From Eucommia ulmoides (taxonomy: Eukaryota > Streptophyta > Magnoliopsida > Garryales > Eucommiaceae), in NCBI GenBank assembly GCA_016647705.1, contig CM028338.1:15394740-15458739 (forward strand): a stretch of DNA of 64,000 nucleotides, written 5' to 3'. The notes under the pieces were generated by a model. That model was not told the DNA's origin and made no database searches. It worked only from the letters and a program-made list of their open reading frames with translations. Each line of letters begins with the position of its first letter. Position 1 is the first letter of the stretch. The translations under genes were made by a program, and so were the position numbers. Positions 33,801-43,095 of this stretch are shown here, in pieces.

Positions 33801-36800
33801 CTTAGATTTTCATAACAAATTTATGGGAACAGAACATCAACCTATATAAATAAACAACTCAGTATACATTTTTCAAATATATTTTGCTCACATAAAAAAG
33901 GATGTAAGAGAAGAAAAATATTTTGTATATATTGATATATTCAGAATGGGTTCTATATCTGCAATTATATAGCCGTAAGAGCAGACTAAATTAAGAAATA
34001 TATCACCCGAATAATAAACTAATAATGCCTTACAATCAAGATACCATAAATAACAAAATATATAAATAACGTATTTCAACACTTCCCCTCAAGCTAGGGC
34101 GAAAATATTGATGAGTCTTAATAGCTAACTAAAGAAGAGATGATTCTGTGGACTTGGTGAACATATTAGCAGTCTGAAGATAATATTATGGCAGACTTGT
34201 TGTCACAGAACAATTTAGATGAGTTTCCTACGGGAAGTCTTAACTCGGTCAAAAGGGAACGAAGCCAAAGGAGTTCACACGTTCCTTAAGCCATAGCACG
34301 ATACTCAACTTCAGTAGAAGATTGGGAGACGGCAAAATGCTTCTTACTCTTCCACGAGATTAGGTGTCTTTTGTTAAAGGTGCAAAGGCTAGAGGTCGAA
34401 CGTTTATTGTCCTTCGATCCTGCATAGTCAGCATCTGTAAAGTAAGACAGTCTCTCATGTGTCCCTGTCATATAAAAGAGACCAAGACCCAGGCATGTTT
34501 TGAGGTACCGAAGGATATAGTAGACAACATCCAGGTGTAATGTACGTGGTGAGTGCATAAATTGGCTTACAACACTGACAACATAAGTAAAATAGAAGAG
34601 GCGGCCCACAAGTCGCTGATATATTGATGGATCTGATAATAATTCTCCCAAGTTTGCTGTTAACTTAAGGTTCGGATGTATGAGAGTGGAGGCAGGTCTA
34701 CATCCAAGCATCCCAGTGTCTTGAAGAAAATCAAGAGCGTATTTTCGTTGGGATAGAGAGATACCTTTCCGAGACCAAGCAAGCTCAATACCGAGAAAGT
34801 AACGGAGATGATCCAAATCCTTAATATCAAAAGTCTGTCCGAGATCCTTCTTTACCTGCTGAATGCCAGGTGCGTCATCTCCTATGATAATAATGTCATC
34901 CACATAGACTGATGAAGCACTGTCCTTGGTGTTGGTGACAGATGAAGCAAGTATGATTTGAGTGACACTAGGTAAACCCCATAGTGAGGATAACTTTGTT
35001 GAATCGGCTGAATCATGCACGAGGAGACTGCTTAAGTCTATAGAGGGATTTTCGGAGTCGACAGACTTTGCCCGAATATTCTCCCTGAGTCCAAAATCCC
35101 GGTGGAGACTTCATATAGATAGTCTCAGTCAGGTCACCATTAAGGAATGCATTCTTGACATCCACCTGGTACAGAGGTCAAGAATGGGATGCAACCAACG
35201 AAACAAGGAATAAGACAATAGTCAACTTAGCAATCGGGGCAAAGGTGGCACCGAAGTCTTTGTTTGGGATTTGTGTGTAGCCCTTAGCAATAAGTCGTGC
35301 TTTGTACCGATCAATTGATCCATAAGCCAGATATTTTGATACTGAAGACCCACTTACAACCAATCGGTCGCTCACCAATCGGCAAGTCAACCAAGTCCCA
35401 TGTCTGATTTTGCTGTAGGGCATCCATCTTTGCTTGCATAAAGGCAACCCACTTTGGATTCTGGAGGGCCTCATGAACGGCGAGGAATGACAACTGAATC
35501 AATTTGTCTAATGAAGGATTTATATTTATCCAAGAGATCTTGAAAAAACAAATACTTGGAAATTGGATGATTAGTAGTAGAACATGAAAGAAGGTAGCGG
35601 GATGGTGGACGACGTTCTCGAGTTGGGTAACGACGGGGAATAGGGTCAAAGAGAATGGGAGAGGGAGATATACCTGAGTCTGAAGAAGATGTCGGCAGAG
35701 GATGTGAGATACGTGGACGACGAGAGTAGACTTGGAAATTGGATGATTAGTAGTAGAACATAAAGAAGGTAGCGAGATGGTGGGCGACGTTCTCGAGTTG
35801 GGTAACGACGGGGAATAGGGTCAAAGAGAATGGGAGAGGGAGATATACTTGAGTCTGAAGAAGATGTCGGCAGAGGATGTGAGATACGTGGACGACGAGA
35901 GTAGACTCGTAAGGGGGTGGGTGAGGGATCAGGTGGTGGGTGTGATGTGGGCGGAGAATATATATCTAAGACAAGGATAGGACACGGAAGTAGGGTACAG
36001 TCTCGAGGAACGTAACATCAAGAGAGTGGTAAGTACGGTGGGTAATTGGATCGTAGGGTACAGTCTCGAGGAACGTAACATCAAGAGAGTGGTAAGTATG
36101 GTGGGTAACTGGATTATAGCACCTATATCTTTTCGACATGGAAGAATAGTCGAGGAAAACACATTGAATAGATTTATCATCTAACTTAGTTCAAGTAGGG
36201 CTTCGATTCTGGACAAAATACGTACAGTCAAAGACACGGGTTAAGATAGGAAAAATGGTGCTAGGAACGTAACATCAAGAGAGTGGTAAATACGGTGGGT
36301 AATTGGATCGTAGGGTACAGTCTCGAGGAACGTAACATCAAGAGAGTGGTAAGTATGGTGGGTAACTTGATTGTAGCACCTATATCCTTTCGACATGTAA
36401 GAATAGCCGAGGAAAACATATTGAATAGATTTATCATCTAACTTAGTCCGAGTAGGGCTTCGATTTTGGACAAAATACGTACAGTCAAAGACATGGGTTA
36501 AGATAGGAAAAATGGTGCTAGTGGGTTACGACTCGATGTGCGATTAATGAGATGGGCAGCAGTTAGAACTGCCGTGTGCCAAAAAGATTTGGGAACTGCC
36601 GTGGGTTACGACTCGATGGGCGGGTAAAGGGTCAGGTGGTGGGTATGATGTGGGCGGGGAAGATATATCTAAGACAGGGATATAGGACGTGGAAGTAGGG
36701 TATGATCCTCGGTAGTGGCTGCCTCAATAGGTAGATAAGGTACAGTACTGGAAAAGTAGGGTACAGTCTCGAGGAACGTAACATCAAGAGAGTGGTAAGT

Positions 36801-39800
36801 ACAGTGGATAACTGGATCGTAGCACCTATATCCTTTCGACATGGAAGAATAGCCGAGGAAAACATACCGAATAGATTTATCATCTAACTTAGTGCGAGTA
36901 GGGCTCCGATTCTGGACAAAACACATACAGCTAAAGACACAGGGTAAGATAGGGAAAATAGTGCTAGTGGGTTATGACTCGATGTGCGATTAATGAGATG
37001 GGTAGCAGTTAGAACTGTCGTGTGCCAAAAAGATTTGGGAACATTCATTCATCTCAAAAGATAACAGACTACAGACATGAGATGATGGTGCTGACGTTCC
37101 GCCACACCACTTTGCTCAGGGGTGTAGGGGCAAGTAAGTTACTGAAGAATGCCTTGCTCATTAAGCTCAGCTCGAAATTCATCGGATAAGTATTCTCGGT
37201 CATTATTTGACCTAATATTGCACACAATGATTTTAATCATTTGAAGGAAGTGGGTAAAGTAAGTGTAAATCTCTGATATAGGGTCCCCAAATGTCAGAAT
37301 GGATAAGATCAAATGCTTAGGAGACACGGTGTATGCGAGAAATATAAGAAGTACGTGTGTGTTTAGATAATTCACAAACCACATATTGAAATTTAAAGTC
37401 CTTGCAAGCTTTATTAATAGACAGAAACAATCAACACAAATACTGAAAATTTGCATGTCCTAGACGGGCATGCCACAAGTTTAAATTTTTGAAAGAAACA
37501 CATAAAGGAATAAAAAATAGGTAATATAGAGGCTTGCATACTAAAAAGTGGAACAGGTGGAGGTCCGGTTGCTGAAGTAACGTTCATATCCCTTGCCAAA
37601 AATCTTTCTCGTAATCATGTCCTGCAAGAAACAAAGATCAGGTAAGAAAACAATGGCGCAGTTAAGATTTTTAGCAAAACAACTAATCAATAGAAGATTA
37701 TAGGTAAATTTAGGAATATAGTAAACAAAGTAAAAAGTGATATCAGGGGACAAGCAGATATCTCCCTGACAACGAATAGGGATAGAGGTACTATCGGCAA
37801 TACAAACAGATTGGTTGATAGGCGAAACATGGGAGGTGAAGGTAGAAAACTCACTAGTCATGTGATTGTTAGCCCTGGAATCCAAAATCCAAGTAGGGCG
37901 ACCAAACTTACCATGAAGCTCAGTAGAAGTACCTAAGGCAAGAGTAGCCATGGGGTCAGAAGACGAAGTCAAAGTGGTTAACTGAGCCTGAAGCTGGGCA
38001 AGTTGGGCCTGGACGTGGGAAATATCCAGAAGAGCTGGTAGAGGATCTGTTGGACCAGGGACAATATCAACAATAACACCAGTATGTGGACCTCCTCTTT
38101 CTTTTCTCCCTCCTATGTTTCGGGGTTTCAATTCAGGATGGAGATTGTAACAACAGTTAATGTTGTGACCAGGCTTTCGGTAGTGCTGACAATATGGTCA
38201 CGTGCTTGATGGACGAGGACCAGAGGGAGTCGGAAAGGCTATCTGCGGACCAGAGGGAGTCGGAAAGGCCATCTGCGGACCAGATGAGTTGGAAAGGAGT
38301 CAGCATTTTGAATCGTTGTCAACAGTAGAGAATGCATTGTATAGATCTTGCATTGGTGATGTGTTCAAAATCTGAGTTCGGAGATTCTTGTACTCCGAAT
38401 TTAAACCCATTAAGAAATGGTATATGTGATGACGATCCTGACGCTTGGTTTTTATCTTAGCTGCATCCTCAGGGAATTTACTCAAATGTTCATACTACGC
38501 AAGTTTCTCCCACCAAGATTGAAAGTAGTCAAAGTAATTCACAACTGAAAGTCCCAAGGATGCCTGGGAGATATGGAAAATCTTATGGTAGAGCTCGAAG
38601 ATCCGTGATTCATTGCGAGAGTTCCGCTGACAGTCTTGTAGAATATGAAGATATTATATATCTGTTCCTCTATAGAATTGAAGATCCACCCGAGGATGGT
38701 ACAATTATCAATGTCTCCCTGAGCAAACTTGAAATCGTTGATATCTGGCTTTGGCTCAGTGTCATTGAGCCATCCGGTCTTATGTTTTCCACCAAGATAG
38801 AGATGGAGAGAGCGAGACCGGGGGGCCTTGGCTCAGTGTCATTGAGCCATCCGGTCTTATGTTTTCCATCAAGATAGAGATGGAGAGAGCGAGATCGGGC
38901 AGGGAAATTCGCTCCATTGAGTAAGACGGTGGTAAGACGTTAGACCGTGGTCTCAGGTGCACGGGTAGAATCTGAGCGAGCGGGTTGCTATGGAGATGGG
39001 GTGTCACCTTCTTTTTCGGATGCCATTGATACAGATGAGATGAGATCATAACGATGAAACACGCAGAAAAAAATGCTACAGAAGATTGACCGGGCTTCGG
39101 AAAAAGAAGGCACAATTTGATAAGCGAACTAAAGATGTAGTAGTTATCTAATCATTCAAGATATCAAAGCGACGGCCGTGTATTCAAGACATCCGGAACA
39201 CCAACGGATGGGAACTACGGCGATGAGACTAAGCTTTACACAAACGAGCCGCAACTTGTAGCAATTAACAACCCCGTAACGTGCAAGTACAAAACAGAAA
39301 GCTATCCTAGACAGAAGGCTGGTTAGGGTTGCAGGTTTACGGCGGTAGCTAGGGTTCCTGGTTCGCGATTTTGGATTTGTGATTTTGGTTCGCGGTTGTG
39401 TGGTGCTTCACGACCCTGGTGGTGGTTCGCGATGGCTAAGATTAGGGTTAGTTCGCGATTTTGGTTCACGACTGTATGGTGGTTCGCGACGGCTAGGGTT
39501 AGGGTTTCGGTCGTAGTAGTGGTTCGCGGTTGTGTGGTTCGTGGGTACTTAGGGCAAATGCGGTGGCGGTTTGGTGGTGGCTGAGCTAGGGTTTCGGTAG
39601 TTTAATAGTGGTCTGGCGATGGTAAGGGTAGTGGTAGCGGCGGGTTTAGAAAAAATTGGCTCTCGATACCAAAAAGGATATAGGGTAAGCGAAGAATAAT
39701 ATTTTGTATATATTGATATATTCAAAATGAGTTCTATATCTTTAATTATATAGCTGCAGGAGCAGGCTAAATTAGGATATATATATATCTCCCGAATAAT

Positions 39801-41922
39801 GAGTTAATAATGCCTTACAAAAGATACCATAAATAACAAAATATATAAATAACTTATTTCAACACATAATTTAAGAGAAAATTTTAGGAAAGAATGTGCT
39901 GTCTTTCTCCATTTTTTAAAAATTTCTTCTCTCTAAACCCCAACTATTTTCAATGGACGCATATCTAAGCTCTTTATTTCTATTTTTATTTATTCTTCGA
40001 GGCCCTTTTTTCTTTAATTCAAACATTCCTAATTCCATCACCATATTTTTTTTTTCTTTTTTCTTTTTTTCTTTTATATTTTTCATTATAATAAAATAGA
40101 AAAAAGTATTATTTTGAAAGAAATTTGAAGGGATATTTAAGCTATTAGATTTAAAAATAGGAAATAACTTAGTATATATTTTTTGGAGATATTCTTGAAA
40201 CATATTTTTAAGAGACATTTTTTAAAACACGTGCCCCTTCTTAAATATCTCTTATTTATTTTTCAAGCCTATATTTTTTATTTTTTAATTTGAAACAACC
40301 CAAATTTCATTGCCCCCTATTTTTTTCTTTCTTATTTTTTTATTAGCCATTAGATTTAAAAATAAATGACAAAGATGAAAAAATTGAATTTGAGGTATTT
40401 GATTCCCACCAAACAAAAAGAAGATGGTCCTAGTTTTCTCTCCTCTCTATCTTTATCAAACAAATATTCAATCTCGTCCCTTCTCTCGTATTTATTTTTA
40501 AGCCTCTATTCTTTTTTCTTTTTCTTTTTCTTTTTGTTTAAAATAAAGGTAAAATATTTTGAAGAAAGTATTGAATTATTGGTCACTTATAATTTTTTAT
40601 TCCTATTTTTTGCTTCTTTATTTTTTAACTAGTTAGTTAATTTTTGTTACTTAGTTATAACTAGTTAGTTAATTTAACATTTTGAAGAAAGTAAATGTTA
40701 AATTCATATTATTAATATCAACTTGGAGTAATTGAAAAGCGCTAAATTTTTTTTTACCTAAAAATTGGAGGAAAAAAAAAAGGTCATACATTTTGCATAG
40801 TGATTAATTTTATTTTTTTTACAAGTACTAAAGTAGTTTATTACAATAAAATATAAAAGGGGTAGATTCAAACTATATTCTCAATAGATGTTTTTGTACT
40901 CTGTAGAACGCAAAGATTAAAAAAGTTACTCTTCTTATATAAAGCAATTGCAAGTTACTGGTAGACTAACAGAATCACATGCATAAGGGCGTATTTTTAA
41001 ATTAAATTGTGTCATTTAGTTTAACCTTGTTGACTAGTTTAGTAAATTAGTCATTTGATTTAGTGTTGAATTTTTTTTAACGAAACTGAATGATATTCGG
41101 TGTAGTCTAGTGTTTGGGAGTAAACTGATTTATTTTTAAGGATGTTGTTTAATTGTTCAATTTGTTGAACAACCAGTCAGGTTTGATTTTTAAATCACTG
41201 TTTAATATTAGTTTATAATTTTCTTAATATTAGGGTTGTTTTTTAATCCATAATCCGTGTCATCAAGAATAGGTTATAGGCTATCTATATATTAAAACAA
41301 GAAGCGTTATATTTTCAAAAAATATTTTCAAGGCATATTTTCAATAAATATTTTAAAAGTCTAAAAGAGATAAAGTATACCTTACAATATAGGCAAAATG
41401 TAAAGCTGCGTAAGTCACGTGCACAAGAGCATATGCATTGATTGTGTCTCTCAGTTCAGATTTTATTGGTCGGTTTAGAAAGTAATTTGTTTCGGTTCAA
41501 CGGTTCAGCCAATGCAATCATTGATTTTTTAGTTTTATCGAAATTGATTGGTTTTTGGAGTGAACTGGGGTGCTTTTAAAATTGATCCGCCAACAGGTTG
41601 AACCAATTGGCTATACAGAGCCTCTCTCTCAATCCTTTACATATCTTCAAAACTTTTCTTTTGCTCTCTCTCTCACTCTAATTCCACACGCCTCCCTAGC
41701 AGGCGTTGTTTGAGAAGACAATCAGCCAACTGTAAGCGAGAACCGAAGGAGACTCTGTTTGAGATTGAAGATGTCAAGTTTCCATTCAGTCCAATGCATG
41801 TTGATAAGGAAGTTAAAGAAACTGAAAGAACTTCAATTGGAAGGCCATTGCGAAGGGCGGCAGGAAAGGTTCAATCCTACAAGGAAGTTCCTCTCAATAT
41901 TAAAATGCGCAGACCGGAATGA
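25482..41922 (+). CDS. SGO1: Shugoshin (centromere cohesin protector), 9 exons
   Basis: Joined exons 25482-25652, 25803-25840, 25933-26041, 26134-26157, 26247-26315, 33200-33238, 33475-33559, 33636-33696 and 41703-41922 give an unbroken 271-residue protein; every intron is GT-AG. Residues 6-25 hold the plant N-terminal motif (MAKRSSFG, then [12 protein letters not shown]). Residues about 57-137 form a coiled coil ([53 protein letters not shown]). Residues about 171-205 are basic ([24 protein letters not shown]). The C-terminus has the shugoshin motif [20 protein letters not shown] at about 243-262 and ends KMRRPE. Shugoshin recruits PP2A and keeps centromeric cohesin (Rec8 in meiosis) from separase. 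SGO1 versus SGO2 is not decided. The second ATG at 25497 may be the real start, since plant relatives begin near MAKRSSFG. Introns 5 and 8 are 6,884 and 8,006 bp. Confidence 0.93.
25803..26315 (+). other. SGO1: Shugoshin exons 2-5 (coiled coil, residues 58-137)
   Basis: Exons 25803-25840, 25933-26041, 26134-26157 and 26247-26315 are separated by compact introns of 92, 92 and 89 bp. The Asn codon at residue 70 is split AA/T across the first junction. The encoded helix is rich in Leu, Lys and Glu and is where shugoshins dimerise and meet PP2A. The block lies before a 6.9-kb intron. Confidence 0.9.
26828..27290 (-). pseudogene. Copia gag end and protease, antisense in intron 5
   Basis: On the minus strand a reading from 27283 (gag end: [26 protein letters not shown]) runs through a TGA into the protease: [31 protein letters not shown], and [18 protein letters not shown] at the left end (26828). 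In intact copies of this type the protease motif begins with Asp (DSACCNHMT); here it is Tyr, and a Trp codon has become TGA. With both changes the protease is inactive. Integrase and reverse transcriptase are absent to the left. The leader with the 5' LTR lies to the right at 28491-28325. Confidence 0.65.
27291..28324 (-). other. Copia leader and gag region remnant, intron 5
   Basis: This lies between the protease remnant and the antisense 5' LTR. The longest open frame (28152-27634, 172 codons) has no copia gag motif and I do not take it as a gene. A segment near 27777-27850 (CGTCTCGTCGAGACG at 27777-27791, then GTATATTATAAGATAGATTCCGAGC) recurs at about 27968-28015 (GTCTCGTGGAGACG, GTATATCGTGAGATGGATTTGGAGC), a diverged direct duplication with a palindromic head. 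The antisense primer site lies at 28301-28318 (minus strand TGGTATCAAGAGTAAG), next to the LTR. Confidence 0.45.
28325..28491 (-). repeat. Short copia LTR (167 bp), antisense, intron 5
   Basis: On the minus strand it starts TGTAATGTTAGTGTAATAAT and ends CTCTACTTCTCA, with TG and CA ends, and is followed by a TGGTATCAAGAG primer site (tRNA-Met type). No second LTR was found to the left, so the element is truncated. Only 167 bp, as in copia lineages with small LTRs. Confidence 0.65.
28492..29293. repeat. Repeat block, copy 1 of a module recurring at 31.0 kb
   Basis: No gene. A C/T-rich region (28505-28760) is followed by A-rich sequence with AACGAAATC motifs and then CTCTTCACTTGGATCAACGG with GGGTGTGCAATTT. 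The same order recurs at about 31010-31800. It looks like a dispersed non-coding repeat. Confidence 0.45.
29294..30680. repeat. Large tandem duplication, units of about 690 bp
   Basis: Unit 1 (29294-29980) and unit 2 (29981-30680) align throughout. Both begin CCCAAGGTGACTTTTCACTT and end TTTAGATTTACTTAATATTC. Each holds two diverged sub-repeats of the type TTTGGGTGTG(C/T)AATTTAGC(A/G)TGAA, which also occur singly near 29160 and 31710. A-run lengths and scattered substitutions differ, so the duplication is not recent. Nothing codes. Confidence 0.85.
30681..33199. other. Rest of intron 5 after the tandem duplication
   Basis: AT-rich, no supported coding sequence. 31010-31870 is the second copy of the module of 28.5 kb, including CACTTGGATCAACATCTGTG and TTTGGGTGTGTAATTCAGCG. 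32040-32170 has short (AAAAATATA)-type repeats. The direct repeat near 32.5-32.8 kb is described under the intron. Confidence 0.4.
30855..30885. repeat. (AT)n microsatellite
   Basis: About 15 uninterrupted AT dinucleotides. A simple repeat in the intron. Confidence 0.9.
33200..33696 (+). other. SGO1: Shugoshin exons 6-8 (residues 138-199)
   Basis: Exons 33200-33238 ([13 protein letters not shown]), 33475-33559 ([20 protein letters not shown] then RRRAARSR) and 33636-33696 ([20 protein letters not shown]). Acceptors are GTGCAG, TTGTAG and TTGCAG; donors are CAG/GTTTCG, GAT/GTAAAC and AAG/GTAGCT. Split codons Ser 179 and Arg 199 join correctly, which is strong support for the model. The 39-bp exon 6 is the least certain piece, since its only evidence is phase and splice sites. 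Confidence 0.82.
33896..34081 (-). repeat. 3' LTR of intron-8 copia element
   Basis: On the minus strand it begins TGTTGAAATACG and ends in a CCTTTT run. It is homologous to 39672-39864 (shared TATTTTGTATATATTGATAT). The flank CATAA is the left target duplication. Confidence 0.85.
34286..35474 (-). pseudogene. Copia reverse transcriptase and RNase H
   Basis: Minus-strand reading: the first part (35474-35178) has [16 protein letters not shown] and [17 protein letters not shown] second piece from 35020 down carries the active-site box [60 protein letters not shown], and then RNase H ([37 protein letters not shown]). The catalytic YVDD pair is intact in this last 244-codon stretch. A frame break between 35178 and 35020 separates the pieces, so no single protein is made. 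Confidence 0.88.
35555..35906. repeat. 176-bp tandem duplication inside copia
   Basis: Two copies start CTTGGAAATTGGATGATTAG at 35555 and 35731 and end at GACGAGAGTAGA. They are nearly identical, younger than the LTR divergence. The period is not a multiple of three. Confidence 0.8.
35990..36963. repeat. Repeated blocks in copia integrase 3' region
   Basis: GAACGTAACATCAAGAGAGT starts occur at 36008, 36071, 36265, 36328 and 36774. Two 63-bp neighbours (35990, 36053) form a unit that recurs about 257 bp further on, each followed by ACATTGAATAGATTTATCATC or a close form. A further copy is at about 36860. The array includes the end of the integrase. Confidence 0.75.
36000..37456 (-). pseudogene. 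Copia integrase
   Basis: The core is near 37200-37150 ([15 protein letters not shown], where the second catalytic Asp is in a damaged SNNDREY box). [14 protein letters not shown] box with the catalytic Glu follows near 37090. The C-terminal end has [20 protein letters not shown] and [17 protein letters not shown] at 36926-36669. The C-terminal region is repeated in part at 35930-36180 and 36260-36520. Zinc-finger His/Cys are poorly preserved. Confidence 0.75.
37541..38131 (-). pseudogene. Copia gag end and protease
   Basis: A 196-codon open frame from 38131 begins [14 protein letters not shown]. It contains a gag C-terminal section ([20 protein letters not shown]), then the protease at about 37890: [15 protein letters not shown], where the catalytic Asp is kept but the usual DSG Gly is Arg. 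It continues through [20 protein letters not shown], the pre-integrase lead. It is on the same strand as, and follows, the zinc-finger-less gag. Confidence 0.7.
38290..39035 (-). pseudogene. Copia gag, with tandem duplications
   Basis: Reading from ATG 39025 (MASEKEGD) the gag has [15 protein letters not shown], then a segment ([13 protein letters not shown]) that is repeated because 38751-38827 and 38828-38904 are a 77-bp tandem duplication; 77 is not a multiple of three, so it shifts the frame. Further on are [17 protein letters not shown] and [13 protein letters not shown]. The last part, at 38485-38300, is [20 protein letters not shown], then [20 protein letters not shown]. Three 30-bp units follow at 38221, 38251 and 38281. 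No intact gag results. Confidence 0.75.
39655..39671 (-). other. Primer binding site, intron-8 copia
   Basis: On the minus strand TTGGTATCGAGAGCC follows the LTR end, a tRNA-Met-type primer site with one change. It sets the LTR boundary near 39672. Confidence 0.7.
39672..39864 (-). repeat. 5' LTR of intron-8 copia element
   Basis: On the minus strand it starts TGTTGAAATAAG. Adjacent to CATAA at 39865-39869, the right target duplication. Roughly 90 percent like 33896-34081, with a small TATA repeat difference near 39779-39790. Confidence 0.85.
41703..41922 (+). other. SGO1: Shugoshin exon 9 (C-terminal motif, residues 200-271)
   Basis: The acceptor CCTAGCAG at 41702 follows a long pyrimidine tract (TTTTGCTCTCTCTCTCACTC). 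The exon reads [31 protein letters not shown] and the conserved basic C-terminal motif, ending at TGA 41920-41922. It follows an 8-kb intron. No strong AATAAA is evident within 200 bp downstream. Confidence 0.92.
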
Positions 41923-42171
41923 GTTTTTTCAATGCCCTTTTGGTGGACTTGTTTTAAAAAACTGATGTCTTTAAATTGTAATTTGGGATTTATATTTTTT
42001 CCAGTTAATTATAAAACCAACCTAAAGGTTGGGACATTGCTATGTTCTATATTATGGTTGTAATTGTGGTCCTGGATTTTATTGCTGCTTGACCAAAAAT
42101 GTACTGAACTGAAAAAGTAACTTGTGTTATTTTTTTCGATTTTTATTTCTTGCGAGCCCTCAAATTTAAAA
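41923..42171 (+). other. 3' flank of shugoshin
   Basis: Non-coding, AT-rich, presumably 3' UTR and downstream sequence. No obvious AATAAA. A TIR element begins about 42172. Confidence 0.35.
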
Positions 42172-43095
42172 AAAGGAAAAATTACTGATTAATCCCAAAA
42201 ATTGAAATTATTTATCACATACTCCCATCGACTTTTCTTTATACCGATTAGTTTCAACACTTTTTTCTTGCACCAATTAGTCCCGTTTTCAAAAATAGCG
42301 AGGAATGAGTTTACCGAAATGTCCTTTCGTGAACTTCACATCGATAAGGAAGGTCGTCAAACTGGTGCACCATCATCGCCTGCCGCCGCCGCCGCTGATC
42401 ACTAGTTGCCGATCGCCGGTTGTCGGCCGCCGCTGCCGTTGCTGGTCGCGAGGTCGCTGCCGCCGGTCGCCGGTCGTCGGTCGCTAGTCGCCTCCACCAC
42501 CATAAATTACAGTTTTCACCCCAAATTTTATGACTTTTTATCACTTTCTATATGTTCCCAAAACAAAACAAAAAAAATCTTGATTTTAGGATAAAATCGT
42601 TACCAAACGTAATGTAAAATAAGAGAACAATTGAATGTTCTCTGCATACAAAAATAAGAGAATAATGACTATTACATTTATCATGCTCATGAGTTGTATT
42701 ATAGTAAGAAAAAGATAATATCATAAAATAAATAAATAAAAATAAAAATACAATTGATGTACATTCAACATCCACATGAGCAGTATACTGGTAAAAAAAA
42801 TATAACATCATAATAATAATAAATGAATAAAAAATTGACGTTACATTCAACATTCACATGAGAAGTATTTTGGTCAGAAAAATATAGTATAAAAAAAATA
42901 ATAATAAATAAATAAATAAAATGATGTTACATTCAACACTCGCAGGTGTTGAATGTTGTTCAACATCCATATGAGGGGTATTTTGATCAGAAAAAAGACA
43001 AAAGAACTTATTGGTGCAAAAAAAAAAAGGTGATGAGAGTAATTGGTAATTTCTTTTGTATTTTGGAACTAAATGGTGCATGCCCCTCTAAAAAA
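42172..43095. mobile_element. Non-autonomous TIR element downstream of shugoshin
   Basis: The left end reads TTACTGATTAATCCCAAAAA and CACATACTCCCATCGACTTT; the reverse complement of the right end reads TTACCAATTACTCTCATCAC with TTAGTTCCAAAATACAAAA. These are imperfect inverted ends of about 100 bp. Its left arm is followed by a GC-rich patch (42370-42500) with repeated CGCCG and GTCGC, quite unlike its surroundings. Tandem units near 95 bp (ACATTCAACAT-CACATGAG) occur at 42760-42980. No transposase. It could also be an intergenic repeat, and a target duplication was not confirmed. Confidence 0.4.

Larger units (their letters stand above)
33896..39864 (-). mobile_element. Copia retrotransposon, about 6 kb, antisense in intron 8
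   Basis: LTRs at 33896-34081 and 39672-39864 bracket a complete order on the minus strand: primer site (about 39671-39655), gag (39035-38290), protease (37900-37800), integrase (37456-36670) and reverse transcriptase with RNase H (35474-34286). The 5-bp CATAA flanks both sides (33891-33895 and 39865-39869). Numerous stops and shifts show it is dead. The two LTRs are roughly 90 percent alike, so it is not a fresh insertion. Several internal tandem duplications are unusual. Short LTRs suggest an Ale-like lineage, by inference. Confidence 0.9.
33697..41702 (+). other. SGO1: Shugoshin intron 8 (8,006 bp)
   Basis: Donor AAG/GTAGCT, acceptor CCTAGCAG with a long pyrimidine tract at 41655-41700. 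It holds the 6-kb copia element (33896-39864) and 1.8 kb of AT-rich non-coding DNA after it. 39870-41702 has no recognisable gene. Two similar stretches there, at 40980-41090 and 41410-41490, each contain GCATA(A/T)G or GCATTG followed by GGTTTAG-like text and may be an old MITE pair. Confidence 0.6.

Noticed and set aside
35929..36883. Two similar minus-strand frames starting MINLF
   Set aside because: They are out-of-frame readings of the repeated integrase region. The real frame is the one carrying [11 protein letters not shown].
38560..38877. 105-codon plus-strand frame
   Set aside because: It is the antisense of the copia gag and its tandem duplication.
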